From: CAZKUN01 sp964555935
GTDB taxonomy: Bacteria; Armatimonadota; Zipacnadia; Zipacnadales; VGFC01
Direction: 5' to 3'
Assembly: GCA_964555935.1 (NCBI GenBank)
Contig: CAZKUN010000146.1
Location: 1 to 22,758, forward strand
DNA length: 22,758 nt
The position numbers and the translations under genes are program-made. This document shows, in pieces, positions 7,758 through 15,228 of the stretch. Below the pieces are notes generated by a model. The model saw only the letters and a program-made list of their open reading frames with translations, was not told where the DNA came from and searched no databases. Position 1 is the stretch's first letter. The number at the start of each line of letters is the position of its first letter.

Positions 7758-9032
7758 CTATGCCGTGATTAACGCCAACTGGCGTTGTCTTCTCGACAGT
7801 TCGATCTCTCCACCCAGCACTGCCGCGCTCTTGCCAAATACTTCCCGCACTGAATTCAGCGCCTCTGATGCCCGTTCTCGACCTTGGTGCTGATCGTTCT
7901 CCGCGAACAGGCTGAGTTGCGTGCCCTTGGATCGGCGCACGTCTGTTGCGCGAATGTTGATCGTCGCGATTGGCTCGGAGATGTCGATCCTCCCCAGCAA
8001 AACGCGACACGCGCGCAGGATGTCGGCGCCCTCAGAACTCGCGTTGCGAAGTCGCAACGTGCGCCCCGCACCATCGCCATCCTCAGTCTCCAGGCGCATG
8101 CCGATCTTCCCGCACGCATCCTGCTGGTGTTGTAGCTGCGTAGCAATCTGTCCCGCAAGCTTCCGCAGCGCGCTATCGATCGTCTCGGGGTTATCGGTGC
8201 CTCCTGGCAGGTTCATTCTGAGGGTAATCGCGCGTGGGGGATAGAGATCCTCAACAGGTGAGTTATCGACACCGCGCGCGAGGTTATGAAGCACCTTCGC
8301 GTCGCGTCCGAAGTGCTCTGCGAGCCGGCCCTTCGATATCTGTTGCAGCAGACCGACGTTTGTGATACCCAGCGCCTTCAGGTGCTCCAACATCTTTGGG
8401 TGGAGAGTCCAGAGTCGTTTAACCTGTAGCGGCTCGAGGAAGCTCGGCGCCTCGTCGGTGGTGAGGGTTTTGCCGGGATCAACTTGGGCGATGATCCTTG
8501 CTACGAGCTTGCTCGGACCACAGCCGGACCGGCACTCGAAACCCGTGCGGATCTCAATCGCGCTTTGCAGTTCAAAGAGTGCTTGTGCCGGGTTGTTCAG
8601 GCCCGATAGATCGACGAAGGCTTCGCCAAGATCCGTCGGCTCAATCGTTGCGACATGTTCGACGCAGATGTTGAGAACACGTTTCCAGTCCGGTTGATAT
8701 CGGTCCTCAACGAAGCGCACGTACTCCGCGTCCAGGCAGATCGCTCGCGCTTGTGACGTCCGCATTCCCACGCCGATCCCCGCATCCTCTGCCTCAACGG
8801 ATACTGCCGTCACCTTGCCTCGATGATGCGCTACCACCGGTTGCCCATCCAAACCCAGCACGCGCGTGTCCACTTCCGCGCAGAGCCTTGGTAGCCAGAT
8901 ATACCCCACGCACGACCCCGTGTAGGGGCGCAATTCATTGCGCCCACGTCGTCCTCGGTTCACCGTCTCCGGCTCACTATCGTTGCCACGTCTCAAATCC
9001 ACCCTAAACGATGGAGGTCGTCCGTTGCACAT
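7758..9032 (-). CDS. imuB: ImuB-like inactive Y-family polymerase
   Basis: Protein of 424 residues with the Y-family layout (palm from YIWLPRLCAEVD at 44, AGIGVGMRTSQARAICLDAEYV, then EPTDLGEAFVDLSG). The first metal-binding aspartate of DinB (DMDxF) is replaced by the IWLPRL segment, and the SIDEA motif has become DLGEA (G136, E137). It is therefore probably not a polymerase, as in ImuB, which acts as the clamp-binding bridge of the mutasome. A beta-clamp motif QLSLF lies at 372-376, in the usual ImuB position. The ATG at 9032 sits 35 bases after the predicted transcription start of an SOS-type promoter. The first 43 residues are not Y-family and include a palindromic repeat at 8922-8948. 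A GTG at 8909 would give a protein that begins MGYIWLP, so the true start is uncertain. Confidence 0.9.
   Translation of the reverse strand: MCNGRPPSFRVDLRRGNDSEPETVNRGRRGRNELRPYTGSCVGYIWLPRLCAEVDTRVLGLDGQPVVAHHRGKVTAVSVEAEDAGIGVGMRTSQARAICLDAEYVRFVEDRYQPDWKRVLNICVEHVATIEPTDLGEAFVDLSGLNNPAQALFELQSAIEIRTGFECRSGCGPSKLVARIIAQVDPGKTLTTDEAPSFLEPLQVKRLWTLHPKMLEHLKALGITNVGLLQQISKGRLAEHFGRDAKVLHNLARGVDNSPVEDLYPPRAITLRMNLPGGTDNPETIDSALRKLAGQIATQLQHQQDACGKIGMRLETEDGDGAGRTLRLRNASSEGADILRACRVLLGRIDISEPIATINIRATDVRRSKGTQLSLFAENDQHQGRERASEALNSVREVFGKSAAVLGGEIELSRRQRQLALITA
8922..8948. repeat. 27-bp REP-like palindromic element, copy 1 (in the imuB 5' region)
   Basis: GTAGG, then an 18-bp near-perfect palindrome (GGCGCAATTCATTGCGCC), then CACG. 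The stem extends to 9 bp on each side (8926-8934 and 8937-8945) around a 2-nt loop. The flanks and total length equal those of copy 2 at 18998-19024, while the stem sequence differs. It lies within the first 37 codons of the annotated imuB frame, just before the segment that resembles the ImuB family. Confidence 0.65.
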
Positions 9033-9057
9033 AGCGAAATCCCCCAGCCCATTAGTA

Positions 9058-9069
9058 GAACATGTGTTC
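9058..9069. promoter_or_regulatory. LexA-type SOS box 1
   Basis: GAACATGTGTTC is a perfect GAAC-N4-GTTC palindrome, the operator of the Firmicutes/Actinobacteria type of LexA. It covers the predicted transcription start of the imuB promoter, so a bound repressor would block initiation. Confidence 0.85.
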
Positions 9070-9073
9070 GAGT

Positions 9074-9102
9074 ATTATATAGAGCAAATGTTCGATAGTC
9101 AA
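9074..9102 (-). promoter_or_regulatory. Sigma-70 promoter of the imuB-dnaE2 cassette
   Basis: On the minus strand: TTGACT at 9102-9097, a 17-bp spacer, and a perfect TATAAT at 9079-9074. The predicted start is near 9067, giving a leader of about 35 bases to the ATG at 9032. One LexA-type box fills the spacer and another covers the start site, as in a tightly repressed SOS promoter. The ribosome site is modest (GGGGGA about 9 bases before the ATG). Confidence 0.82.
9082..9093. promoter_or_regulatory. LexA-type SOS box 2 (one mismatch)
   Basis: GAGCAAATGTTC matches GAAC-N4-GTTC at seven of eight fixed positions. It sits between the -35 and -10 elements of the imuB promoter, and its start is 24 bp from that of box 1, just over two helical turns. 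Confidence 0.7.
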
Positions 9103-9166
9103 GGCCTCCTCGAACGCTTATATGCCAAGAAGGCGCTCCGCCAGGTCCGGCGAATCTCCATCTACC

Positions 9167-10306
9167 ATGACACAGTACCTGACCCTTGCCCTAGCTCTTA
9201 TCACCACACCCCTCGTCGCCCAGCCCTTCAACCTCGCCTCCGATGAATTCCCGATTGGCATGTACTCGGTCGATTCCGAAGGCGCGATGAAACAGGCCAG
9301 GGAGATGGGCATCAGATACGTCCACACCTACGGAATGGGCAAGGATGCCGGTCCCGAGGGCATTGCCAAAGACCTCGCCTACATGGACCTCGCCCAGAAA
9401 CACGGGCTGAAGGTGATGGTCTATCTCAACGGTCGCAAGTGGGTCGCCGACCACGGCCTCCTTGAGATGCACAAGATCGTTCTCGCGCTCAAAGGCCACC
9501 CCGCGTTGGGTTTCTGGCTCTTCTACGATGAGCCCGCCGGCAAGCTCACCAGCGCAGAGCTTCTGCCCTTCTACTGGCTCATCAAGTACGAGACGCCCGA
9601 CGTGCCTGTCGCCATCGTTGAGGCCTGGACGAAAGACTGGTGGAAGACGACCGAGGTTTGCGACATTCTGCAACTCGATAGCTACCCCGTGCGCGACGAG
9701 CCCTTTCCAACCGCGCCATTGGGCAATGTCACCGAATTCATCGGGCGGGCGGTCGCGCTCGAATCAGCGCCCATCATGCCGGTTCTTCAGTGCATGAACT
9801 GGAAGGTCATGCCCGACTATGTGAAATCGAAGGGCATCGATCCCAACGACTGCCGTTACCCGAGCGCCGACGAGATCTACTACTGGTCCTACTCCAGTAT
9901 TGCCCAAGGCACGCGCGGGCTCTTCTGGTGGTCGTACGCGCGCTCGATTCAGGCCGGCTACACGTGGATCAACTCCACGTTCAAGGAAGCCATGCTCGAG
10001 GTTCGCGAGTTCGTCGATCTCGTCGCCCCCGCGCACGCGGCCGAGATCTTCGAATTCGCGCCCGACGAGGACGTGCATATCGCAATATGGGATCGTCCGG
10101 CGGGGAAGCACGTGGTATTGGCCAACGGCCAGGCGATCGCCCGCAAGATCAGCCGCGGCACGGAAGGGCGTTTGGCTGATGGCTCCACCCTCACGCCCTG
10201 GGGCCACACGCGAGACGCCGGGGCAACCATTGCCGATGGTCGCATCACCGTCCAGGCCGAGCCTTGGGAGACGTTCGTCTGGCAGCTTGAGGAGCCCGCG
10301 CAGTGA
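9167..10306 (+). CDS. Secreted TIM-barrel glycoside-hydrolase-like protein
   Basis: Protein of 379 residues, first of the plus-strand run. The ATG at 9167 begins a signal peptide (MTQYLTLALALITTPLVA, cut near AQ). An ATG at 9122 would add 15 arginine-rich residues and is less likely. The body has the rhythm of a beta/alpha barrel: FPIGMYSVDSEGAMKQARE, IRYVHTYGMG, LKVMVYLNG, ALGFWLFYDEPAG, VAIVEAWTK, ILQLDSYPV, MPVLQCMNW and RGLFWWSY. E122 in FYDEP is a plausible acid/base, similar to the NEP motif of clan A enzymes, but I see no clear second catalytic acid. A small beta domain follows (about 305-379). Substrate and family are unknown. Its stop overlaps the sulfatase start by 4 bases (GTGA), so the two are coupled and probably act on the same glycan. 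Confidence 0.72.
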   Translation: MTQYLTLALALITTPLVAQPFNLASDEFPIGMYSVDSEGAMKQAREMGIRYVHTYGMGKDAGPEGIAKDLAYMDLAQKHGLKVMVYLNGRKWVADHGLLEMHKIVLALKGHPALGFWLFYDEPAGKLTSAELLPFYWLIKYETPDVPVAIVEAWTKDWWKTTEVCDILQLDSYPVRDEPFPTAPLGNVTEFIGRAVALESAPIMPVLQCMNWKVMPDYVKSKGIDPNDCRYPSADEIYYWSYSSIAQGTRGLFWWSYARSIQAGYTWINSTFKEAMLEVREFVDLVAPAHAAEIFEFAPDEDVHIAIWDRPAGKHVVLANGQAIARKISRGTEGRLADGSTLTPWGHTRDAGATIADGRITVQAEPWETFVWQLEEPAQ

Positions 10307-11847
10307 CCCTCACCCGCCGCGATTGGATCCGCAACAGTAGCCTCGCCGGGGCAAGCCTTGCTCTTGGCGCTGGTGCCATGACTCAGGAGAAACGCGTGAG
10401 ACCAAACATCGTTCTTTTCCTCGTTGACGACATGGGTTGGCAGGATACATCCGTCCCGTTCCACACCGAGCGCACGCCCTTCAACGACCGCTACCAGACG
10501 CCCAACATGGAGCGGCTGGCCGCCGATGGCATGAAGTTCACCCAGGCCTACGCCTGCAGCGTCTGCTCGCCGACGCGGGTGTCGCTGATGACGGGCCTCA
10601 ACGCCGCGCGTCACCGGGTGACGAACTGGACGCTCCACAAGAACGCCTCCAATGATCGACCCCACGACAAGCTGGAGTTCCCCGAGTGGAACGTCAATGG
10701 CATCAGCCCTGTCGCCGGTGTCGAGCGCACCACGCACGTCACCGGTTTGCCCGAGTTCCTTGGCTCCGCCGGCTACCACACGATCCACTGCGGCAAGGCT
10801 CACTTCGGCGCTACCGATACCCTCGGAGCCGATCCGCTCAACTTCGGCTTCGATGTCAACATCGCCGGACACGCGGCGGGAGGGCCAGGGAGTTACCTGG
10901 GCACCCAGGACTTCAGCGCCGCGTGGCGAGGCGGGGGGCACGTGTGGGATGTTCCCGGGCTCGACAGGTACCACGGCCAGGACGTCTTCTTGACGGAGGC
11001 GCTAACGCGTGAGGCGCTCGCCGCTGTCGATTCCGCCGTCGCCGACGAGGAGCCCTTCTACCTCTACATGTCCCACTACGCGGTTCATGTCCCCTTCGCC
11101 GAGGACAAGCGCTTCATCCAGAAATACCGCGACGCCGGACTCGACGAGACCGAGGCTCAGTACTCCGCCATCGTCGAGGGCATGGACAAATCCCTCGGCG
11201 ACATCATGGACCGCCTGGACGAGCATGGCGTCGCCGACAACACGCTTTTCCTCTTCATGAGCGACAACGGCGGCCTCAGCGCCCATGGTCGCGGCGGCGG
11301 CCCGGCGCACTCGCACAACAGCCCGCTCTCCAGCGGCAAGGGCTCCGCTCACGAGGGCGGCACCCGCGTCCCCATGATCGCCCGCTGGCCCGGCATCACG
11401 AGGTCCGGCGCCGTCTGTGACGACCAGCTCATCATCGAGGATTTCTTCCCCACAATCCTCGACGTTGGCGGAGTGGATGCATGCGAGCAGATTGGCGGCG
11501 TCATCGATGGCGAGAGCTTCGAGCCGCTGCTCCGACACAGAGGCAGCACTCCTGAGAATCGCCCATTCTTCTGGCACTATCCCAACAATTGGGGACCCAG
11601 CGGCCCCGGAATTGGCGCGACCAGCTCCGTCCGCAAGGATGACTGGAAGCTCATCTACTACCACGTGGACGAGTCGTACGAGTTGTTCAACTTGGCGGAC
11701 GACCTCGGTGAAGAGCGCAATCTCGCCAAGGACAAGCCCAAGCGGGTCAAGCGCCTCGCTGGCTTGCTCGGCAATCACCTGGAAGACTGCAGCGCCGACA
11801 TGCCCATCGACAAGCAGACCGGCAAGGTAGTGCCACTGCCTGGATAG
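10303..11847 (+). CDS. Tat-exported formylglycine sulfatase
   Basis: Type I sulfatase of 514 residues. The N-terminus LTRRDWIRNSSLAGASLALGA is a twin-arginine signal, so the protein is exported folded. PNIVLFLVDDMGWQDTS holds the metal-binding aspartates D42 and D43. CSPTR (C88-R92) is the C-x-P-x-R motif whose cysteine is converted to formylglycine. SDNGGLSAHGRGGG and GKGSAHEGGTRVP supply the second metal and substrate site residues. FWHYP and DWKLIYYHVDESYELFNLADDLGEERNLA are the usual C-terminal motifs. It removes sulfate esters, most likely from polysaccharide sugars given the neighbours; the exact linkage is unknown. The GTG start overlaps the upstream TGA. A formylglycine-generating enzyme or anaerobic maturase would be needed, and none lies in the window. 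Confidence 0.92.
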   Translation: MTLTRRDWIRNSSLAGASLALGAGAMTQEKRVRPNIVLFLVDDMGWQDTSVPFHTERTPFNDRYQTPNMERLAADGMKFTQAYACSVCSPTRVSLMTGLNAARHRVTNWTLHKNASNDRPHDKLEFPEWNVNGISPVAGVERTTHVTGLPEFLGSAGYHTIHCGKAHFGATDTLGADPLNFGFDVNIAGHAAGGPGSYLGTQDFSAAWRGGGHVWDVPGLDRYHGQDVFLTEALTREALAAVDSAVADEEPFYLYMSHYAVHVPFAEDKRFIQKYRDAGLDETEAQYSAIVEGMDKSLGDIMDRLDEHGVADNTLFLFMSDNGGLSAHGRGGGPAHSHNSPLSSGKGSAHEGGTRVPMIARWPGITRSGAVCDDQLIIEDFFPTILDVGGVDACEQIGGVIDGESFEPLLRHRGSTPENRPFFWHYPNNWGPSGPGIGATSSVRKDDWKLIYYHVDESYELFNLADDLGEERNLAKDKPKRVKRLAGLLGNHLEDCSADMPIDKQTGKVVPLPG

Positions 11848-11934
11848 GAGGCCAATCAGTAGCTCCTCCTCCTGAGACACCTCCCGCTCGCCGGGTGTTG
11901 CACCAGTGAAGTGCTGCTGAAAGGGGTGGTCCTG

Positions 11935-13037
11935 ATGGTTCTTTCGTTGAATCGGAAGCTGCTGGTGGGAGTTGCCGCGCTCTGCTTCGCGGCTGGCCCT
12001 GCCTATGCGTTGACGACCGAGGAGCGCGTTGAGATGCTGAAGACGCGCGCGGATGAGCAGATTGAGATTGAGAAGTACGACGATGCCCTCGCCAGCGGGC
12101 GCAAGGCTGTTGAGCTCGCTCCCCAGAGCGGCCTCGCCTGGTCGGTTCTGGCCATTGCGATGACGTTCCATCCTGACACCACCTGGGACGACACGGTCGC
12201 CGCCGCCAACCGCAGTATCGAACTCGACGAAGCCTCCGCCGCTCGCGCGTATTGCGCGCTGGGGCTGCTGGACTGGTGGAACGGTTACTTCGACGACGCC
12301 GAGGAGGAGCTCAGGGAAGCCATTCGCCTCGAGCCTGCGTTCTTCCAAGCCCATGATGTATTGGGCTCCGTGCTGTCTGAAGCCGGGAGAGGCGAGGAAG
12401 CCATTGCCGAACTTCGCGAGGCCGTTCGGCTCGCCCCTAATCGTTTCAGCGCGAAGTTCGATCTCGCCGCCGTGCTCGCCGACAGCAACTACATCGACGA
12501 GGCGACCCGCGTCAACATGGAGTCGCTGGAACTCGCCCGCACTGACTCCNNNNNNNNNNCTCCGATCGGGCCGACGTCTACAACAATGCCGCCTACAACC
12601 ACGTCTGGAGCGACCGACCGTTTGAGGCCGTGGCCGCTGCGCAAGAGGGGATCAGGCTGGACCCCGAAGACCCCGTCGTGAACGAATCGCTCGGCGCTCT
12701 CTTGTCCCTCTACGGTGACCCTGAACTCGCCGTGCCATACCTGCGGGCCGCGCTGGCGGAGGAGTACCCGCTTGTGTCAGCCCAACCCACGTGGGCGTAC
12801 AACCTGGCGATTCGGGGGAGGACCGATGAGGCCCGGGCCGAACTGAAGGCCTGCGGGCTGGACCTCATCGAATCCTGGGCGAATGTCGACGCGCTCCACA
12901 TCGCCGGGCTGGCCTACCATGAACTCGGGCAACCCATCGTCACGACTCGGATCTTCCGCAGGGCCCTCGAGCGCTGGCCGGCTCACCCTTGGTCGGACGA
13001 GTGGCAGGCGTACGTGGACGAGCGTTCAGGTGGGTAA
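11935..13037 (+). CDS. Secreted TPR protein (interrupted by assembly gap)
   Basis: Tetratricopeptide-repeat protein that begins with a signal peptide (MVLSLNRKLLVGVAALCFAAGPAYA). AAGGGGTGG lies before the ATG at 11935. Repeats are visible before the gap (YDDALASGRKAVELAPQS, FDDAEEELREAIRLEPAF, GEEAIAELREAVRLAPNR) and after it (PFEAVAAAQEGIRLDPED, DPELAVPYLRAALAEEYP, GRTDEARAELKACGLD). The frame changes across the ten Ns, so the N count is not real. If the CTCC at both gap edges is one overlap, the frame is restored and the protein has 362 residues (inference). TPR arrays mediate protein contacts; this one would act outside the cytoplasm. It lies 87 bases after the sulfatase, and its stop overlaps the next gene's GTG by 8 bases. 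Confidence 0.82.
12550..12559. other. Assembly gap (10 Ns) inside the TPR gene
   Basis: Ten Ns, a placeholder size. The base string CTCC ends the left side (12546-12549) and also starts the right side (12560-12563). Merging the two restores one TPR reading frame. Confidence 0.95.
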
Positions 13038-15171
13038 GCGCGCGAACGAGGTCGCCGCGATCTCGCTGCTCATACTGATGACCGGCGGCGCCGGCTCCGC
13101 CGACACGGAGGCGGGGACTGTGCTCGATATTGGCTCCCGGCGCGAGTTGTTCGTCGATCAGCACCTCATCGACCGCATGGACGGCGTTCGTCTCGAACTC
13201 AACCGCCCGCGCAACGAGGGCACGGTCATCGAGTTCGACCAGCCGTGGGAGTACCCGTTTGCGGGCTGTCCCACGATCATCCGCGATGGGGAGAAGTTCA
13301 TCCTCATCTACCGCGGCATGCGCGGCACGGGCGATGGCACCGACGTGGAATCGACGTGCTACGCCGAATCGCCAGACGGGATCAACTGGACGAAGCCGAA
13401 CCTCGGTCTGTTTGAGGTAACCGGCACGATCGAAAACAACGTCATCCTCGCCCACGATCCCCCGCTCTCGCACAACTTCGCGCCGTTCCTTGATACTCGT
13501 CCCGGCGCGGGTCCCGAGCGGAAGTTCAAGGCCGTCGCCGGCACCACCGGCTCCGGCGGGCTCGTGGCCTTCGCCTCGCCTGACGCGATCCACTGGACGA
13601 AACTACAGGATCAGCCCGTCATCACCGAGGGCGCCTTCGATTCCCACAACGTCGCGTTCTGGTCCGAGGCCGAGGGCCAGTACCTCTGCTACTTCCGCAC
13701 GTTCAAGAATGGCTTCCGCTGGGTCAGTCGCACCACGAGCGATGACTTCATCAACTGGTCGCCGCCTGTTGAGATGGAGTTCCACCATGGGGATGGGCTC
13801 GCGCCCGCTGAGCACATCTACACGAACGGGACGCACCCCTATTTCCGCGCGCCCCACATCTACATCGCCATGCCGTTCCGCTTTGTGCCTGGGCGCAAGG
13901 CCCTAACGCAGCGGCAGATCCGCGAGATCGGCGTTCACCCCAGCTACGCCGGCGATTGCTCGGACGGAATCCTCATGACCTCGCGCGGCGGCGCCATCTA
14001 CGACCGCACGTTCCTCGAATCGTTCCTCCGCCCGGACATGGGCGCGGAGAACTGGGTCTCCCGCACGAACATGCCGGCCTACAATGTCGTCCAGACCAGC
14101 CCGACCGAGATGTCGCTCTACCTGGAATGCAACTACGCTCAGCCCACCGTCAACTTGCGCCGCTACACGCTGCGGCTCGATGGATTCGCCTCGATCCACG
14201 CCGACTATGGCGGCGGAGAGATGCTCACCAAGCCGTTCGTCTTCGCGGGCGAGCGGCTCTTCATCAACTTCGCCACCTCCGCTCCCGGCGGCATTCGCGT
14301 CGAGATCCAGGACGAGTCCGGCGCGCCCATCCCCGGCTTCGCCCTGGCCGATTCCGTCGAGCAGGTCGGCAATGAGATCGAGCGCGAGGTATCGTGGGAG
14401 GGCGGCGCTGATGTGTCCGCCTTGGCCGGAAGACCCGCGCGTCTGCGCTTCGTGATGAAGGATGCGGATCTGTACGCTCTGCGGTTCGGGCCGGCGCCGC
14501 CCGCGCCACCGGTCGCCAAGTTGAAAGAGGGCCTCCACACGTTCGATTCCGACAGCCCAGCCGCCGATGGCATCCCAACCGTGTCCGACCTGGGCGACGC
14601 CGTCCGCTCTGAGAATTCCGTGGCAGTCGTCACGGACGGCGCCGCCGTCGGCACGGGCGCCGTCCGTTTCGCGGGCACCGGGGGCCTGCGCGATCGGCTG
14701 GAGTTCGTCGATACTTACAGCCTCGGTTCCGAATTCACCATCGCCGCTTTCGTGAGCTTCCAAGACCTCCGCTGGACGCGCTTATTCAGCAACTACAGCG
14801 GCGGCGGGCCGGCCGGCGTTGGCGAACTCGCGCTGTCTTACGATCCCACGGGTACGGCCGCGCCGGGGATCGTCCTCACCATCAAGGGCGACCAGGTCCG
14901 CACTGGCGAGGTCGAGCTCCAGCCCAATCGCTACCACCACTTCGCCGCGACCTACAGCGACGGCGACTGCCGCGTCTATCTCGACGGCAACGAGGCCGCC
15001 CGCGGCACCGTCGAGCCGGGGCCCATTGAACTCACCTGGGATCTCGGCTTCGGCGAGGATCTCGGCGGCGGACCCAACGAGCAGCTTCATGGCCTCGCCG
15101 ATGACATTCTCATACTCGGCCGCGCGCTGGCTGCACCCGAGATCGATGCGCTCAGCCGGCGGGGCGGGTGA
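13030..15171 (+). CDS. Secreted beta-propeller (GH32/43-like) protein with C-terminal LamG domain
   Basis: Protein of 713 residues. The GTG at 13030 overlaps the TPR stop and starts a signal peptide (VGKRANEVAAISLLILMTGGAGSA). Residues about 25-430 form a propeller-like fold of the GH32/43 type, with blade motifs such as RRELFVDQHLIDRMDGVRLE, STCYAESPDGINWTKPNL, LVAFASPDAIHWTKL, FRWVSRTTSDDFINWSP and CSDGILMTSRGG. A linker beta domain follows, and residues 497-713 form a LamG/concanavalin-like domain ending with DDILILGRALAAPEIDAL. Proteins with this ELFVDxxLID opening are frequent in planctomycete-like genomes; their substrates are mostly unknown. A role in binding or cutting a glycan together with the sulfatase and barrel protein is inference. 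The open frame extends upstream to 12883, but that part only shadows the TPR gene. Confidence 0.82.
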   Translation: MGKRANEVAAISLLILMTGGAGSADTEAGTVLDIGSRRELFVDQHLIDRMDGVRLELNRPRNEGTVIEFDQPWEYPFAGCPTIIRDGEKFILIYRGMRGTGDGTDVESTCYAESPDGINWTKPNLGLFEVTGTIENNVILAHDPPLSHNFAPFLDTRPGAGPERKFKAVAGTTGSGGLVAFASPDAIHWTKLQDQPVITEGAFDSHNVAFWSEAEGQYLCYFRTFKNGFRWVSRTTSDDFINWSPPVEMEFHHGDGLAPAEHIYTNGTHPYFRAPHIYIAMPFRFVPGRKALTQRQIREIGVHPSYAGDCSDGILMTSRGGAIYDRTFLESFLRPDMGAENWVSRTNMPAYNVVQTSPTEMSLYLECNYAQPTVNLRRYTLRLDGFASIHADYGGGEMLTKPFVFAGERLFINFATSAPGGIRVEIQDESGAPIPGFALADSVEQVGNEIEREVSWEGGADVSALAGRPARLRFVMKDADLYALRFGPAPPAPPVAKLKEGLHTFDSDSPAADGIPTVSDLGDAVRSENSVAVVTDGAAVGTGAVRFAGTGGLRDRLEFVDTYSLGSEFTIAAFVSFQDLRWTRLFSNYSGGGPAGVGELALSYDPTGTAAPGIVLTIKGDQVRTGEVELQPNRYHHFAATYSDGDCRVYLDGNEAARGTVEPGPIELTWDLGFGEDLGGGPNEQLHGLADDILILGRALAAPEIDALSRRGG

Positions 15172-15177
15172 GTCCGG

Positions 15178-15228
15178 ATGCTCCGCTTGGCTCTCACGGT
15201 TCTGATGCTAGTCACCGCCCAGCGCTAA
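15178..15228 (+). pseudogene. Signal-peptide-like stub (possible remnant gene start)
   Basis: Six bases after the TGA of the propeller gene, an ATG opens a 16-residue frame MLRLALTVLMLVTAQR and then stops. The peptide has the charged start, hydrophobic core and small-residue end of a secretion signal, like the starts of the genes upstream. Its 3' end overlaps the end of the convergent GH39-like gene (stop at 15208). This may be the start of a former fifth operon gene cut off by arrival of the inverted gene, or chance. Confidence 0.3.

Noticed and set aside
9050..9078. Possible plus-strand promoter (TATTAT at 9073-9078) for the barrel gene
   Set aside because: No convincing -35 element at the right spacing; the AT-rich stretch is already explained by the minus-strand TATAAT.
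11847..11875. AGGAGG...CCTCCT complementarity after the sulfatase stop
   Set aside because: Six-base stem with a 13-nt loop, no T run and no start codon placed to use the AGGAGG; too weak to call a terminator or a switch.
11002..12354. Minus-strand open frame of 450 codons opposite the sulfatase and TPR genes
   Set aside because: It crosses the ends of two well-supported plus-strand genes and has no recognisable motif or ribosome site; it is a GC-driven shadow.
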